A stretch of 64,000 nt of DNA from Betaproteobacteria bacterium (GTDB lineage Bacteria; Pseudomonadota; Gammaproteobacteria; Burkholderiales; Casimicrobiaceae), in the NCBI GenBank assembly GCA_016717855.1, contig JADKEV010000001.1:357176-421175 (forward strand). The letters are read 5' to 3'. A program made the position numbers and the translations under genes. Of the stretch, positions 20,301-29,789 are shown one piece after another. The first letter of the stretch is position 1; every line of letters begins with the position of its first letter. The notes beneath the pieces were generated by a model. The model did no database searches and was not told the origin of the DNA. It saw nothing but the letters and a program-made list of their open reading frames with translations.

Positions 20301-21626
20301 CGCGCCGCCACTGCCGGCGCCGGCGAGGTCCGCGCCTTGGGCCGCGCCCGGAACCACATCCATTTCCGCGTCCGCGCCCACGTCCGCGTTCGAGTTCGAG
20401 TCGACGCCGGCAGCCTCCGGCGCGGCGTTCTCGCCCTGCCCGGTAATGATGAACAACGCGGTCAGGGGCACGTTGCTATTGGCCCGGTCGCCGACGCCGA
20501 AGGTCGCGGCCGCCGCCTGGCCATAGGTGGGCAACGCGACCGGCAATTCGATGCGCGCGGCGCCGACCCGGCCGGCCGCATCTTCGGCCTCGGCGAGCAG
20601 CACGTAGCGTCCATCCCATGGCGTCCCCGGCACTGGCCGCGGCAGCGCCCAGGCGCCGAGGTACGCGCCCGCCCCCGGCGCCGCCATCGCAGTCAGCGGC
20701 TGGTATGGCGCCGCCGGATCGTCGGCGCTGGTCGCGTAGTAGAGCCGGAGTTGCGCCAGCGGACTCGATTGCCGGGTGATGCGCACGCGCAGGGGCAGGT
20801 TGCCGAGCGTGAAGTACGAGCGACCCGGACCCGGATCGGCGAAGCTGACCAGCGGCGGACGGGAGTCCGCAATGCCCGCAACCGGGACATAGGGCGCGGA
20901 AACGTGATTGCTCACGCCGCAGCCATCGGTCGTGATCGCGTGGATGTCGAGCGCGCCGGCACGGCGCGGCGTCCACCGGATCGTGTGAGGAGCCTTGGTC
21001 GTGTCGCCGATCACAGTGCCGCCATCCAGCCAGCGGACCCGCGCGAGGCCGCCGCCGTCGGGATCCGGGGTGAACGTGGCGGAGAGCGGCGGATTCGGAC
21101 CGCCGCCCAGCGCGCTGACCGTGATCCGGCCCGCGGGCGGACGGCTCATCGCACCGCTCTGCGCGCCGCTCCCGGCCAGCGCGACCGGGGCGCCGCCCGC
21201 CGCCGGCACCGCGGCGATCGTGAGCGCTTGCGCGGTGCAACTGAACCGTGCCTCCGGCAAGTCGATGGTGAAGCCGTGACGGTCATTGCCGCACGCTGGC
21301 TCGTGCCGGGCCAGCCCCGTCTCCGGCTCGTTCGCCGCGGCGCTGGCGACGACGCGGCCGTTGCCGTCGACGACGCGCACCTGCAGCGCGGCCGCCGGCG
21401 CCGCGGCGTCGCATGCCCAGCCTTCGATGTGCGCGCCGCGAATCCTGGTGACCTCGCCAATGACCGCGGCCTGCCCCGCGGCCAGCGCGCCGCCGCCCGG
21501 CAACCCCGCCGCTCGCGCCGGCGGCGCCGCGGCTTGCGCCTGTGCCTGCGCGCCCGCCAGTTGCAGTCCCGCGCCGAACAGTCCCGCGATGATCCGCGCG
21601 CACCAACCCATTGCCCGTTGCCTCAT
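11374..21626 (-). CDS. Giant secreted RHS/SpvB/FG-GAP protein with C-terminal lipase-like domain (two frameshifts)
   Basis: About 3,400 residues read across three frames. Order from the N-terminus: signal peptide (MRQRAMGWCARIIAGLFG...), Ig/PKD-like domains, two dockerin-like EF-hand units (DALTDGLLAIRFLFGL and DALTDGLLINRYLFGL, about residues 560-640), and further PKD-like domains. Next come an SpvB N-terminal domain (about 1110-1190), seven or more FG-GAP repeats of DVNGDGRTDL type (about 1485-1830), YD/RHS repeats (about 2190-2930) and the RHS core GRFLQADPVVQEATNSQNY with NPLSLTDPSG (about 3030). The variable tip carries GHSLGG (Ser about 3339), AGDVVS and LLTHAM, a class 3 lipase-like Ser/Asp/His arrangement. 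The first frameshift is in CCCC at 18068-18071, where deleting one base gives YDGLAGNDRYC. The second is near 15738-15742. Both look like sequence errors. It is probably a surface or secreted toxin. Confidence 0.85.
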
Positions 21627-21924
21627 GATCGCTCCTGATCCGGTTCCCGTTGCCTGATGCCGCGCGGCGCCGCCGTCGAAGCGATTGCCGCGTGGATCCC
21701 GATGCGCCGAAGTTACCGGTCGCGCCGGTCAGGCGCCCCACCCGGTCGGAGAGGAACTGGGGTGCGATCGCGATGGAGGAGGAATCGAGTCGTGCGGGAA
21801 CGGCGCCGTGCGCGCGGCGGCAGCGGAGCGGGCCGGCGATGAGCACGGCCCGCGATCATCAGGGGATCGGTCGGAGTTTTTTTGTTAGACTGGACGCCAC
21901 TCAACAGCGCTCAGGAAGAAAATC
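21627..21924. other. Divergent intergenic region between the RHS gene and ubiK
   Basis: This is 298 bases between divergent starts. It should hold promoters for both genes, but no clear -35/-10 pair is evident. A T-rich patch (GTTTTTTTGTTAGAC on the plus strand, ending near 21890) lies about 35 bp before the ubiK start. No gene is supported. Confidence 0.4.
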
Positions 21925-22179
21925 ATGTTCGATCCAAAATTCTTCGACGAAATCAACAAGAAGATCTCGGAGGTCATCGCCGCCAGTCCGGCCAAGGACA
22001 TCGAAAAGAACATGCGGGCGATGATGATGGCGATGTTCGCCAGGCTCGACCTGGTGACGCGTGAGGAGTTCGACGTGCAGATGCAGGTGCTGCAGCGCAC
22101 CCGGGAAAAACTCGACGCGCTCGAAGCGCGGCTGGCGCAGACGGACAAGTCCGGCGCGCAAACCGATCCCGGCGCCTGA
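21925..22179 (+). CDS. ubiK: Ubiquinone biosynthesis accessory factor UbiK (BMFP family)
   Basis: Predicted 84-residue protein. MFDPKFFDEINKKISEVI is followed by an amphipathic region (AKDIEKNMRAMMMAMFARLDLVTREEFDVQ) and a coiled coil (LQRTREKLDALEARL). This is the full-length UbiK/YqiC pattern, including the diagnostic ARLDLVTREEFDVQ. UbiK forms a complex with UbiJ and helps the soluble Ubi enzymes make ubiquinone under oxygen. The ATG follows AGGAAG by about 8 bases. It is apparently monocistronic. Confidence 0.93.
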   Translation: MFDPKFFDEINKKISEVIAASPAKDIEKNMRAMMMAMFARLDLVTREEFDVQMQVLQRTREKLDALEARLAQTDKSGAQTDPGA

Positions 22180-22250
22180 GCGGGTGCCCTTCGCGCGAGC
22201 TTTCCCCGCGATGCAGGAAATTGCCGGCCTGACCGCTTGGCACTGCCGCC

Positions 22251-22283
22251 GGGTCACGCGGGCCGTGCGCCCGGGCGTGACCC
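22251..22283. terminator. Stem-loop between convergent ubiK and H1-like genes
   Basis: GGGTCACGC (22251-22259) pairs with GCGTGACCC (22275-22283) as a perfect 9-bp stem with a 15-base GC-rich loop. It lies between two convergent genes. There is no T run, so a terminator role is plausible but unproven. Confidence 0.4.
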
Positions 22284-22299
22284 GGGCGCGGAGGGAAGT

Positions 22300-22959
22300 C
22301 TAGGCTGCCTTCTTTTTCACCGCTTTCTTCGCCGCTTTCCTGGCGACCGGCTTCTTCGTGACGCCCTTGACGGCCTTGGTCGCCGCAGCGCCGGCCTTGC
22401 GCACCAGCCCTTTGGCTTTCACGACGCCCTTCTTGACAGCGGTCCTGGCAGTGGTGACCTTGCGTGCCGCGGTTTTCTTCCCCGCGCCGGTCTTCCGCTT
22501 TGCCGCGGGCTTCGCCGGACTCATCGCGCGCTCGACCTTGCCGGCGGCCTTTCTGGCACCGGTCGCCGCGGCCTTCACCTTGCCTTTCACCGAACGCTTC
22601 GCCGCGCGCAGCGCCTTCGCCGCGTCGGATTCGACACTCTTTGCCGCGCGCCTGGCTTTGCCGAGAACATTCTTCGCCCCCGTTTCAGCGGCGCTGACCT
22701 TGCTGCGCACTTGGCGCTGCACCTTGCCGATCGCCTTGCCGGCATCCGCTTCGGCGGCCCTGAACTCCCGCTTCACGCTGACCGTCGCGGCCTCCGCCTT
22801 GTTCGAGATCCGGGTGCGCGCCTTGCCCGCGTTGCGACGCAGGTCCGAGGCGGCGCCTTTGGCACTGCGCACCAGCGAAGCGCCCGCTTCCTGCGCCATG
22901 TCCCGCGCCGACTCCATCGCATCGCCAATCTTCGTCAGCAAACTCTTCTTCTTGACCAT
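22300..22959 (-). CDS. Histone H1-like / AlgP-like Lys-Ala-rich DNA-binding protein
   Basis: Predicted 219-residue, extremely basic protein. It starts MVKKKSLLTKIGDAMESARDMAQ and continues with irregular Lys/Ala/Arg/Val repeats, ending in KKPVARKAAKKAVKKKAA. Such low-complexity proteins resemble the C-terminal tail of eukaryotic H1 and bacterial AlgP, which bind DNA non-specifically or act in nucleoid compaction. The N-terminal third is less repetitive and could form amphipathic helices. No enzyme motif is seen. Composition rather than homology supports the call, so the exact role is open. It is transcribed toward ubiK. Confidence 0.7.
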   Translation of the reverse strand: MVKKKSLLTKIGDAMESARDMAQEAGASLVRSAKGAASDLRRNAGKARTRISNKAEAATVSVKREFRAAEADAGKAIGKVQRQVRSKVSAAETGAKNVLGKARRAAKSVESDAAKALRAAKRSVKGKVKAAATGARKAAGKVERAMSPAKPAAKRKTGAGKKTAARKVTTARTAVKKGVVKAKGLVRKAGAAATKAVKGVTKKPVARKAAKKAVKKKAA

Positions 22960-23155
22960 CGTCGTCTCTCCGATTCAACAGTGGAACCCGCCGCGGACCG
23001 GGCGCGACCATGCGCCGCAATCCGGCCCTGCTGTCATGTTGCGTTTGCTAGCGGACAGACCGTTTGATCCAGCGCAAGCGCGTCGACGATAGCGCAGCAA
23101 GCGCACCATCGGAGGAGTACTGTGATCCACAAGCGGTCACGTTGCGGAGGCTCCA

Positions 23156-24124
23156 ATGTTCGAACATCAAGTGGTTGAATCGTTGGCGGAGGCGCCCTTC
23201 ACGCCGTGGGTGGAGGTTCGCGATCTGCCGGCGCTGCACGCGCCCAGGCAAAACGGCATTCTCGCCGCGCTGCCATTCGCGGACTATGCGCAATTGCTGC
23301 CGCACCTTGAGCCTGTCCCGCTGTTGGCAGGTCGCATCATCTACGGCGCCGGCGACCAGCGCAACTACCTGTACTTCATCACGGCGGGAATCGTTGCGCG
23401 GTTCTACGCGATGGAGAACGGGAAGACCGCGGAACTCGGCGTCACCGGCAACGAAGGCGTGATCGGCGTTGCGTCGTTCCTGGGCGGCGAAAGCGCGCTC
23501 GACGATTCGGTCATGGTCAGCGCAGGTCACGCGTGGCGGCTGCGCACCGACGCCCTGAAGAACAGGGTCAACCCCGAAGACCCGCTTTTCCGCCTGCTGC
23601 TGCGCTACACACTGGCAGAGATCGCGCAGACCGGACAGATCGCCGTCTGCGCCCGCCACCATACGCTTCAGCAGCAGCTCTCGCGGTGGATCCTGTCCTG
23701 CATCGACCGGCTGCCCGCGAACGAACTGGCGATTACGCATGAGTTGATCGCGCAGATGCTGGGCGTGCGCCGGGAAGGCATCTCCGAAGCCGCCGGCAAG
23801 CTGCAACGCGCCGGGCTGATCCACTACTATCGCGGCCACATTGCCGTAACGGATCGCGCCAGGCTGGAAGCGCAGACCTGCGAGTGTTATGCGGTCGTCA
23901 AGAAGGAGTACGATCGCCTCTTCGCCCTGGAACAAGCTACAGGCAACTCGCGGGTTGCAGCCCGGTTTGCCAGTGCTGTGTGGAATGGAGTCACTTCCCA
24001 TGCTAGCCGAAAACAGCCAGTCACCTGCCAACCATCTGCTTGCCGCCATGCCCCGGCGAGCGTATCAACGCATGCTGACCGGCCTGCAGCCGGTCGAGTT
24101 GAAGTACGCGCAAGTGCTCTATGA
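23156..24124 (+). CDS. Crp/Fnr family transcriptional regulator (first of a tandem pair)
   Basis: Predicted 322-residue product. It has an N-terminal cyclic-nucleotide-binding-like beta barrel (IYGAGDQRNYLYFITAGIVARFYAMENGKTAELGVTGNEG) and a C-terminal winged helix (ELAITHELIAQMLGVRREGISEAAGKLQRAGLIHYYRG). The barrel lacks a clear cAMP phosphate-binding cassette, so the signal is unknown. Homology ends near residue 260 (CECYAVVKKEYDRLF). The remaining residues overlap the next gene by about 140 bp and look like read-through, so the true end may be earlier with an indel hiding the stop. This sub-family often regulates stress or anaerobic responses. Confidence 0.8.
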   Translation: MFEHQVVESLAEAPFTPWVEVRDLPALHAPRQNGILAALPFADYAQLLPHLEPVPLLAGRIIYGAGDQRNYLYFITAGIVARFYAMENGKTAELGVTGNEGVIGVASFLGGESALDDSVMVSAGHAWRLRTDALKNRVNPEDPLFRLLLRYTLAEIAQTGQIAVCARHHTLQQQLSRWILSCIDRLPANELAITHELIAQMLGVRREGISEAAGKLQRAGLIHYYRGHIAVTDRARLEAQTCECYAVVKKEYDRLFALEQATGNSRVAARFASAVWNGVTSHASRKQPVTCQPSACRHAPASVSTHADRPAAGRVEVRASAL

Positions 24125-24708
24125 GCCCAAGGGACCGATTCGCCATGTCTACTTTCCCAACGATTGCCTGGTGTCCCTGCTGACCGCGGTGGACGAGAGG
24201 CGGACGCTGGAAGTCGGCATGGTAGGCAACGAAGGCATGGTCGGCATGCCGATGGCGCTGGGGATCGGCGTTTTCGGCCGTGCGTGCGCTTGTGCAGGGA
24301 GGCGGCACCGCGCTGCGCATGACCGCTTCGCGCTTTCGCGCCGAGTTCAAGGGAAGCCCCTCGTTGCAGCGCGCACTGTTCCGCTACAACCACTTGATGA
24401 TGGCGCAGATATCGCAGACTGCTGCCTGCAACCGCTTCCACGAGGCGGAGGCGCGCCTTGCGCGTTGGCTGCTGATGACCAGCGACCGTGTGCACGCGGA
24501 CGAGTTTCTCCTTACCCACGAGTTTCTGGCGCACATGCTCGGAGTGCGCAGGGTTGGCGTCACCAGGGCGGCCGGCAATCTGCACAGGAAGAAGCTGATC
24601 GACTACAGCCGTGGCAACATCACCATCCTGAACCGGAAGGGCCTCGAAACGGCCGCCTGCAGTTGCTACGGGATCATCAGGGACCTGCAGAAGATCGCGC
24701 AGGTCTAG
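23985..24708 (+). CDS. Crp/Fnr family transcriptional regulator (second of a tandem pair, one frameshift)
   Basis: A second regulator of the same sub-family. It starts MESLPMLAEN (or MLAEN at 24000), with barrel features GPIRHVYFPNDCLVSLLTAVDERRTLEVGMVGNEGMVG and winged helix LLTHEFLAHMLGVRRVGVTRAAGNLHRKKLIDYSRGNI, ending IIRDLQKIAQV. The two halves are in different frames. Removing one base near 24278 restores VFGVRALVQGGGTALRM. It overlaps the first regulator, so they are probably translated together and may have arisen by duplication. Targets are unknown; the adjacent genes are convergent rather than divergent. Confidence 0.8.
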
Positions 24709-24710
24709 CT

Positions 24711-24727
24711 GCCTGTCGGAGACAGGC
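24711..24727. terminator. Hairpin between Crp/Fnr gene and nat
   Basis: GCCTGTC (24711-24717), loop GGA, GACAGGC (24721-24727): a perfect 7-bp stem. It occupies the 22-bp gap between two convergent stop codons. No T tract follows. Confidence 0.4.
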
Positions 24728-24730
24728 TGG

Positions 24731-25540
24731 TCAATCCCATTCCGGAATCGCCGGCACCCGCAACTGCGCGACCTCGGGCAGGTCGATGCCGAAGTGTTCC
24801 AGCAACAGCGCCTGGAGCGCGGCGCGGTCGGCGAGCTGCAGCGCTTGCGCCACGCCGGCGCGGCGGATCGTGACGTCGCGGTTCATCACCGTCACCCGCC
24901 CGTCACCGGTCAGCGCGCGCAGCATGATCCGGTGGACGAATGGCGACGCGGGATGCGTCGCCGTGTAGTGGTTGCCCAGTTCGAAGTCCGCCGCGTGCTC
25001 CCGCTCCAGCGTCGAGACCCAGCAATCGACGTCCTTGTCCGCGGTGCGCGCGCGCATGATCCAGTGGTTGCCGTCACGCGCCATCCAGTTCGTCTCGGCG
25101 CCGATCCGCGCCGCCACGCCGTGCTGCAGCGGCACCGGGACGCGCGGCGCCAGCGCGCCGAAGCCGGGGTCGAGGACAAAAGTGCCCGCGGCCAGCGGCA
25201 CGGTGAGGAACATGTGCGTGCGCGGGGATGCGGTGCGCGGCGCGACCAGCACGACGCGGGCGGTGTGGCGCACGGGCGCGAACCCCAGTTGTTCGAGGAC
25301 CGCGGCGAGCAGCGTCGCATGCTCGAAGCAGTAGCCGCCGCGGCGCGCGCGGACGAGTTTGCGCTGGACGCCTTCGGGATCGAGGCGTATGCCCCGGCCC
25401 AGCAGCACGTCCAGATTCTCGAACGGAATGCTGGCCATGTGCGCGAGCAGGATTCCCGCCAGCGTGTCGTAGTGCGGGCGCGTGCCGCCGCCCCAGCGGA
25501 TGCGCTCGAAATATGCGTCCAGATCAACCGTGTCGGTCAT
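24731..25540 (-). CDS. nat: Arylamine N-acetyltransferase
   Basis: Predicted 269-residue cytosolic enzyme transferring an acetyl group from acetyl-CoA to arylamines or arylhydrazines. The catalytic triad is visible: Cys71 in RRGGYCFEHATLL, His109 in PRTHMFL and Asp124 in FVLDPGFG. These positions are close to the Cys69/His107/Asp122 of the Salmonella enzyme. Other family blocks include IPFENLDVLLGR and the C-terminal TVMNRDVTIRR. The ATG at 25538-25540 was chosen because the protein then begins at the family's usual start; the longer open frame upstream has no homology. It is divergent from the acyl-CoA ligase. Confidence 0.92.
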   Translation of the reverse strand: MTDTVDLDAYFERIRWGGGTRPHYDTLAGILLAHMASIPFENLDVLLGRGIRLDPEGVQRKLVRARRGGYCFEHATLLAAVLEQLGFAPVRHTARVVLVAPRTASPRTHMFLTVPLAAGTFVLDPGFGALAPRVPVPLQHGVAARIGAETNWMARDGNHWIMRARTADKDVDCWVSTLEREHAADFELGNHYTATHPASPFVHRIMLRALTGDGRVTVMNRDVTIRRAGVAQALQLADRAALQALLLEHFGIDLPEVAQLRVPAIPEWD

Positions 25541-25666
25541 CAACGTTCTCAGGGAAGTCGCGGGGCGGCGGCGCGTTCGCGGCACGGGCCGCATTGAGCC
25601 CGCCGGGTCCGCAGGAGTATTCTCCCACCGGTTGGGTTCTGCAAGAGCCCGCCACCAGGCCCCCGC

Positions 25667-27373
25667 ATGTACGAAAACCGCCCCTGGCTCCGCTTCTACG
25701 GCAAAGTTCCCTCGACCCTGGCGTATCCCGAGGTCACGCTCTACGAAGCCGTCGCCGCGACCGCGCTCCGCGTGCCGGCCGCGATCGCCTGGGACTTTTT
25801 CGGCACGCGCTCCACGTACGCGCAGCTGCTGGCCGATGTCGACCGTTGCGCGGCGGCGCTGGCCGCCGAGGGCTTGCGCGAGGGCGACCGCTTCCTCATC
25901 TCGATGCCGACCTGCCCGCAGGCGGTGATCGCGTTCTACGCCGCGAACCGACTGGGCGCGCTGCCGGCGCTGATCCACCCGCTGTCGACCGCCTCCGAGA
26001 TCACGCTGTTCCTCGACATCAGCGGCGCGCGGATGGCGCTCACGCTCGACGCGTTCTACGGCCCGCTGGCGGCGGCGACGCCGGCAACGCCGCTGGAACG
26101 GATCGTCGTCGCGCGCGTCGCCGAGTACCTGCCGCCGCTCAAGCGCCTGGGCTTCTGGGTGGCCAAGGGCCGCAAGATCCCGCCGGTGCCCGCTGATCGC
26201 CGCGTGCGCGAATGGAGCACCCTGCTTGCGGTGGCGCAGGGCGACGCGCCGCGCGGAGCGGCGACGACCAACGACCCCGCGGCGATCCTGTTCTCGGGCG
26301 GGACGACCGGCGTGCCCAAGGGCATCCTGCTCTCCAACCGCAACTTCATCGCGCAGGGGCTGCAGGCCTCCGCCTGGTGCGGACTGGGGGAAACCGATTC
26401 GATTCTCGCGATCTTGCCCATCTTCCACGGCTTCGGGCTGGGCGTGTGCATCAACACCGCGTTCATGGCCGGCGGCAAATCGATCCTGGTGCCGCAGTTC
26501 AGCGCGGAGATTGTGTCCAAGCTGTTGCGCAGCGAGCGGCCCAGCGTGCTGGTGGGCGTGCCGACGCTGTTCGACGCGCTCGGCAAGGATCCCTCGCTGG
26601 CCGGCGCGGACCTGTCGTGCATCAAGGCCTGCTTCTGCGGCGCGGACACGCTGCCGCGGCCGGTAAAGGAGCGGTTCGAGGCGCTGGTCGAGAAGGGCGG
26701 CGGGCACGTCAAGCTGCTCGAAGGCTACGGGCTGACCGAAGCGGTGACGGGGATCATGGCCACGCCGCTGACCGAATACCGCGAGGGCTCGATCGGCATC
26801 CCGTTTCCCGACATGCTGGCGAAGATCGTGAACCTGGGCACGACGGAGGAAGCGCCGGTCGGCGAGGAAGGCGAGATCTGCATCGCGGGCCCGGCGGTGA
26901 TGCTGGGCTATCTCGACGCGCCGGCGGCCACCGCGGAGACGCTGCGCGTGCATGCGGATGGCCGAACCTGGCTGCACACCGGCGACCTGGGCCGGATGGA
27001 CGCGGACGGGTTCTTCTATTTCGTCGTCCGCTTCAAGCGGATGATCAAGTCGTCGGGCTTCAACGTGTATCCGGCGCAGGTCGAGGCGGTGCTGGCCGAG
27101 TATCCCGGGGTCGCGGCGGCATGCGTGATCGGCGTGCCCGACCCGGAGCAGGTCGAGCGGGTGAAGGCGTGCGTGGTCCTGCGCGATCCGGCGCAGGCCG
27201 GCGCCGCGTTCGAAGAGGCGCTGATCGCGCACTGCCGCGAGCAACTGATCAAGTGGTCATGCCCGCGCGAAGTGGAGTTCGTCGACACGCTGCCGCTGAC
27301 CAAGGTGGGCAAGATCGATTATCGCGAGCTCGTGCGCCGGCACGTCGCGGCGCAGGAGGCGGCGCATGGCTGA
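25667..27373 (+). CDS. AMP-dependent acyl-CoA synthetase/ligase
   Basis: Predicted 568-residue member of the adenylate-forming family, activating a carboxylic acid through an acyl-AMP to its CoA thioester. It shows the P-loop-like [11 protein letters not shown] (about residues 207-217), [17 protein letters not shown] (A5) and [33 protein letters not shown] (A7/A8). The catalytic Lys of A10 is in LTKVGKIDY. In the hinge motif the usual Asp-Arg is Val-Arg (FVVRFKR), a variation worth noting. Substrate class is not evident; a medium-chain or aromatic acid is likely. It overlaps the following TPP enzyme by 8 bp, so the two probably act in sequence. Confidence 0.88.
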   Translation: MYENRPWLRFYGKVPSTLAYPEVTLYEAVAATALRVPAAIAWDFFGTRSTYAQLLADVDRCAAALAAEGLREGDRFLISMPTCPQAVIAFYAANRLGALPALIHPLSTASEITLFLDISGARMALTLDAFYGPLAAATPATPLERIVVARVAEYLPPLKRLGFWVAKGRKIPPVPADRRVREWSTLLAVAQGDAPRGAATTNDPAAILFSGGTTGVPKGILLSNRNFIAQGLQASAWCGLGETDSILAILPIFHGFGLGVCINTAFMAGGKSILVPQFSAEIVSKLLRSERPSVLVGVPTLFDALGKDPSLAGADLSCIKACFCGADTLPRPVKERFEALVEKGGGHVKLLEGYGLTEAVTGIMATPLTEYREGSIGIPFPDMLAKIVNLGTTEEAPVGEEGEICIAGPAVMLGYLDAPAATAETLRVHADGRTWLHTGDLGRMDADGFFYFVVRFKRMIKSSGFNVYPAQVEAVLAEYPGVAAACVIGVPDPEQVERVKACVVLRDPAQAGAAFEEALIAHCREQLIKWSCPREVEFVDTLPLTKVGKIDYRELVRRHVAAQEAAHG

Positions 27374-29111
27374 TGCGGACATCCCGGCCCACGGCGGCGA
27401 GCGTGTCGCGGCCGCACTGGCCGCGCGCGGCGTGCGCTGCATCTTCACGCTCTGCGGTGGCCACATCTCGCCGATACTGGTCGCCGCCAAGCGGCGCGGC
27501 ATTCGCATCGTCGACACGCGCGACGAAGTGACCGCGGTGTTCGCGGCCGACGCGGTGGCGCGCCTGACCGGCACGCCGGGCGTCGCGGCGGTGACTGCCG
27601 GACCCGGACTCACCAACACGATCTCGGCGCTGAAGAACGCGCAGCTGGCGCAATCGCCGGTGTTGCTGCTGGGCGGCGGCGCGCCGACCGCGCTGCAGGG
27701 CCGCGGCGCGCTGCAGGACATCGACCAGGAGAGCCTGGTCGCGCCGCACGTGAAGTTCCTGAAGCAGGTGCGGCGCGTGGCCGACCTGGGGCCCGCCGTC
27801 GAAGAGGCGCTGGCCGTCGCGCAGGAAGGCGTGCCGGGGCCGGTCTTCGTCGAGTGTCCCGTCGACCTGCTCTACGACGAGAAGCTGATCCGCGGCTGGT
27901 ACGCGGACGCGGCGGGCAAGGGCACGTCGCTGCCCGACCGGCTGCTCCGCTGGTATCTGGGCCGTCACGCGAACCGGATGTTCGCGGGCAGCGGCCGGCC
28001 CTATGCACCGGCCGCGCGCGCTGTCGCGGTGCCCGAGGCGGGAGAGGCCGCAGTGGCGCGCGCGGCGGCGGCGCTGCGGCGCGCGCAGCAGCCACTGCTG
28101 GTGCTGGGCAGCCAGGCGCTGGTCGCCGCCGAAGCCCCAAGCGTCGCCGCCGCGGTGCAGCGGCTGGGCATTCCGGTCTACCTGTCGGGCATGGCGCGCG
28201 GCGCGCTCGGGCGCGACGCGGCGTTGCAGATGCGCCACGCGCGCCGGAAGGCGCTGCGCGAGGCCGACGTCGTGCTGCTGGCCGGCGTGCCTTGCGACTT
28301 CCGGCTGGATTACGGCAAGCACATCCGCCGCTCGGCCACGCTGATCGCCGCCAATCGCAGCCGCAAGGACGCGCGGCTGAATCGCAAGCCGACGATCGAG
28401 GCGATCGGCGACGCCGGCCGCTTTCTCGTCGCGCTCGCCGGGCGCATGGGCGACGCGGCGCAGCACGGCGAGTGGATCGGGAGCCTCGCCGCGCGGGACG
28501 CCGAGCGCGAGCACGAAATCGATGCGCAGGCGCGGGCCGCCGGCGAGCACGTGAATCCGGTGGCGTTCTTCCGGGCGCTGGACCAGGCGGCGGGCGACAA
28601 CGCGATTTTCGTCGCCGACGGCGGCGACTTTGTCGGCACCGCGTCCTACATCCTGCGCCCGCGCGGGCCGCTGACGTGGCTCGACCCGGGCGCGTTCGGC
28701 ACGCTGGGCGTGGGCGCGGGATTCGCGCTCGGCGCCGCCGTCGTCAGGCCGGAGTCCGAGGTGTGGCTGATCTGGGGCGACGGCGCGTGCGGCTACGGCC
28801 TCGCCGAGTTCGACACCTTCGTGCGCCATGGCATCCCGGTGATCGCGGTGGTCGGCAACGACGCGGGCTGGACGCAGATCGCGCGCGAGCAGGTGAAGAT
28901 GCTGGGCGACGACGTCGGCACGGTCCTCGCCCGCAGCGCGTATCACGAGGTCGTCCAGGGCTTCGGCGCGGCGGGCGTCGAGATCCGGCGCGCCGCCGAC
29001 GTCGCCGCCGGCCTCGCGGAAGCGCGGCGCATCGCCGCGTCGGGCCGGCCGGTGCTCGTCAACGTCTGGCTCGACAAGACCGAGTTCCGCGAAGGGTCGA
29101 TCTCGATGTAG
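27366..29111 (+). CDS. Thiamine-diphosphate-dependent enzyme, acetolactate-synthase/2-hydroxyacyl-CoA lyase-like
   Basis: Predicted 581-residue three-domain enzyme. The N-terminal PYR domain has the catalytic Glu54 in [21 protein letters not shown]. The central domain has LVLGSQALV. The C-terminal PP domain carries the TPP/Mg motif GDG-x24-N ([13 protein letters not shown] ... GNDAGW). The sequence is closer in style to ILVBL/HACL-type lyases than to IlvB, and no regulatory subunit (ilvH) follows. Coupled translation with an acyl-CoA ligase suggests it cleaves or forms a 2-hydroxyacyl-CoA (alpha-oxidation-like chemistry), but oxalyl-CoA or acetolactate reactions cannot be excluded from sequence. 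Confidence 0.82.
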   Translation: MADADIPAHGGERVAAALAARGVRCIFTLCGGHISPILVAAKRRGIRIVDTRDEVTAVFAADAVARLTGTPGVAAVTAGPGLTNTISALKNAQLAQSPVLLLGGGAPTALQGRGALQDIDQESLVAPHVKFLKQVRRVADLGPAVEEALAVAQEGVPGPVFVECPVDLLYDEKLIRGWYADAAGKGTSLPDRLLRWYLGRHANRMFAGSGRPYAPAARAVAVPEAGEAAVARAAAALRRAQQPLLVLGSQALVAAEAPSVAAAVQRLGIPVYLSGMARGALGRDAALQMRHARRKALREADVVLLAGVPCDFRLDYGKHIRRSATLIAANRSRKDARLNRKPTIEAIGDAGRFLVALAGRMGDAAQHGEWIGSLAARDAEREHEIDAQARAAGEHVNPVAFFRALDQAAGDNAIFVADGGDFVGTASYILRPRGPLTWLDPGAFGTLGVGAGFALGAAVVRPESEVWLIWGDGACGYGLAEFDTFVRHGIPVIAVVGNDAGWTQIAREQVKMLGDDVGTVLARSAYHEVVQGFGAAGVEIRRAADVAAGLAEARRIAASGRPVLVNVWLDKTEFREGSISM

Positions 29112-29141
29112 GCGGGAAGGTAGAATGCGTCAAGGTTCCCC

Positions 29142-29783
29142 ATGACATCGCTCTCGCACCTCTTCGACAACAACCGCGCCTGGTCCGAGCGCATACGCCG
29201 GTCGGATCCGGAGTTCTTCGCCAAGCTCTCGCGGCAGCAGAAGCCGCGCTACCTCTGGATCGGCTGCGCCGACAGCCGCGTGCCGGCGAACGAGATCGTG
29301 GGCCTCCTGCCCGGCGAGCTGTTCGTCCATCGCAACATCGCCAACGTCGTCGTGCACAGCGACCTGAACTGCCTGTCGGTCACGCAGTTCGCGGTCGACG
29401 TGCTGCAGGTCGAGCACATCATCGTCTGCGGCCACTATGGGTGCAGCGGCGTTTCCGCGGCATTGCAGAACCGGCGCGTCGGTCTCGCCGACAACTGGCT
29501 GCACCACGTGCAGGACGTCCATGCCAAGCACGAGGAAAAGGTGGACGCGCTCTCCGGCATCCCGCGGCGCATCGACCGGCTGTGCGAACTCAACGTGATC
29601 GAGCAGGTCGCCAACGTCTGCCGGACCACGGTGGTGCGCGACGCCTGGAACCGCGGGCAGTCGCTCGCCGTGCACGGCTGGGTTTATGGCCTGACCGACG
29701 GCGTGGTCCGCGACCTGGGCACTACCGCGACGAATCTGGAACAGGTGTCCGCGGCCTACCGCGCGGCGCTGGCGGCCCTGTAG
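29142..29783 (+). CDS. can: Beta-class carbonic anhydrase
   Basis: Predicted 213-residue zinc enzyme interconverting CO2 and bicarbonate. Ligands are Cys42, Asp44 and Arg46 (IGCADSRVPANE) plus His98 and Cys101 (CGHYGCSGVSAAL). FVHRNIANVV and the C-terminal VHGWVYGLTDGVVRDLG are typical of the Can subgroup, and the length is normal. It starts 30 bp after the TPP enzyme on the same strand and may share its transcript. A CTTTTTTC run follows the stop and separates it from the convergent oxidoreductase. Confidence 0.95.
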   Translation: MTSLSHLFDNNRAWSERIRRSDPEFFAKLSRQQKPRYLWIGCADSRVPANEIVGLLPGELFVHRNIANVVVHSDLNCLSVTQFAVDVLQVEHIIVCGHYGCSGVSAALQNRRVGLADNWLHHVQDVHAKHEEKVDALSGIPRRIDRLCELNVIEQVANVCRTTVVRDAWNRGQSLAVHGWVYGLTDGVVRDLGTTATNLEQVSAAYRAALAAL

Positions 29784-29789
29784 CTTTTT

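Noticed and set aside
11518..21638. Several very long plus-strand open frames opposite the RHS gene (up to about 1,190 codons)
   Set aside because: They mirror the three frames of the RHS gene, have low-complexity Arg/Ala/Gly/Val composition and no recognisable motif. The minus strand carries clear SpvB, FG-GAP and RHS signatures.
24731..27244. Minus-strand open frame of over 800 codons covering nat and the acyl-CoA ligase
   Set aside because: Only the part up to 25540 is the N-acetyltransferase; the rest is antisense to a well-conserved ligase.
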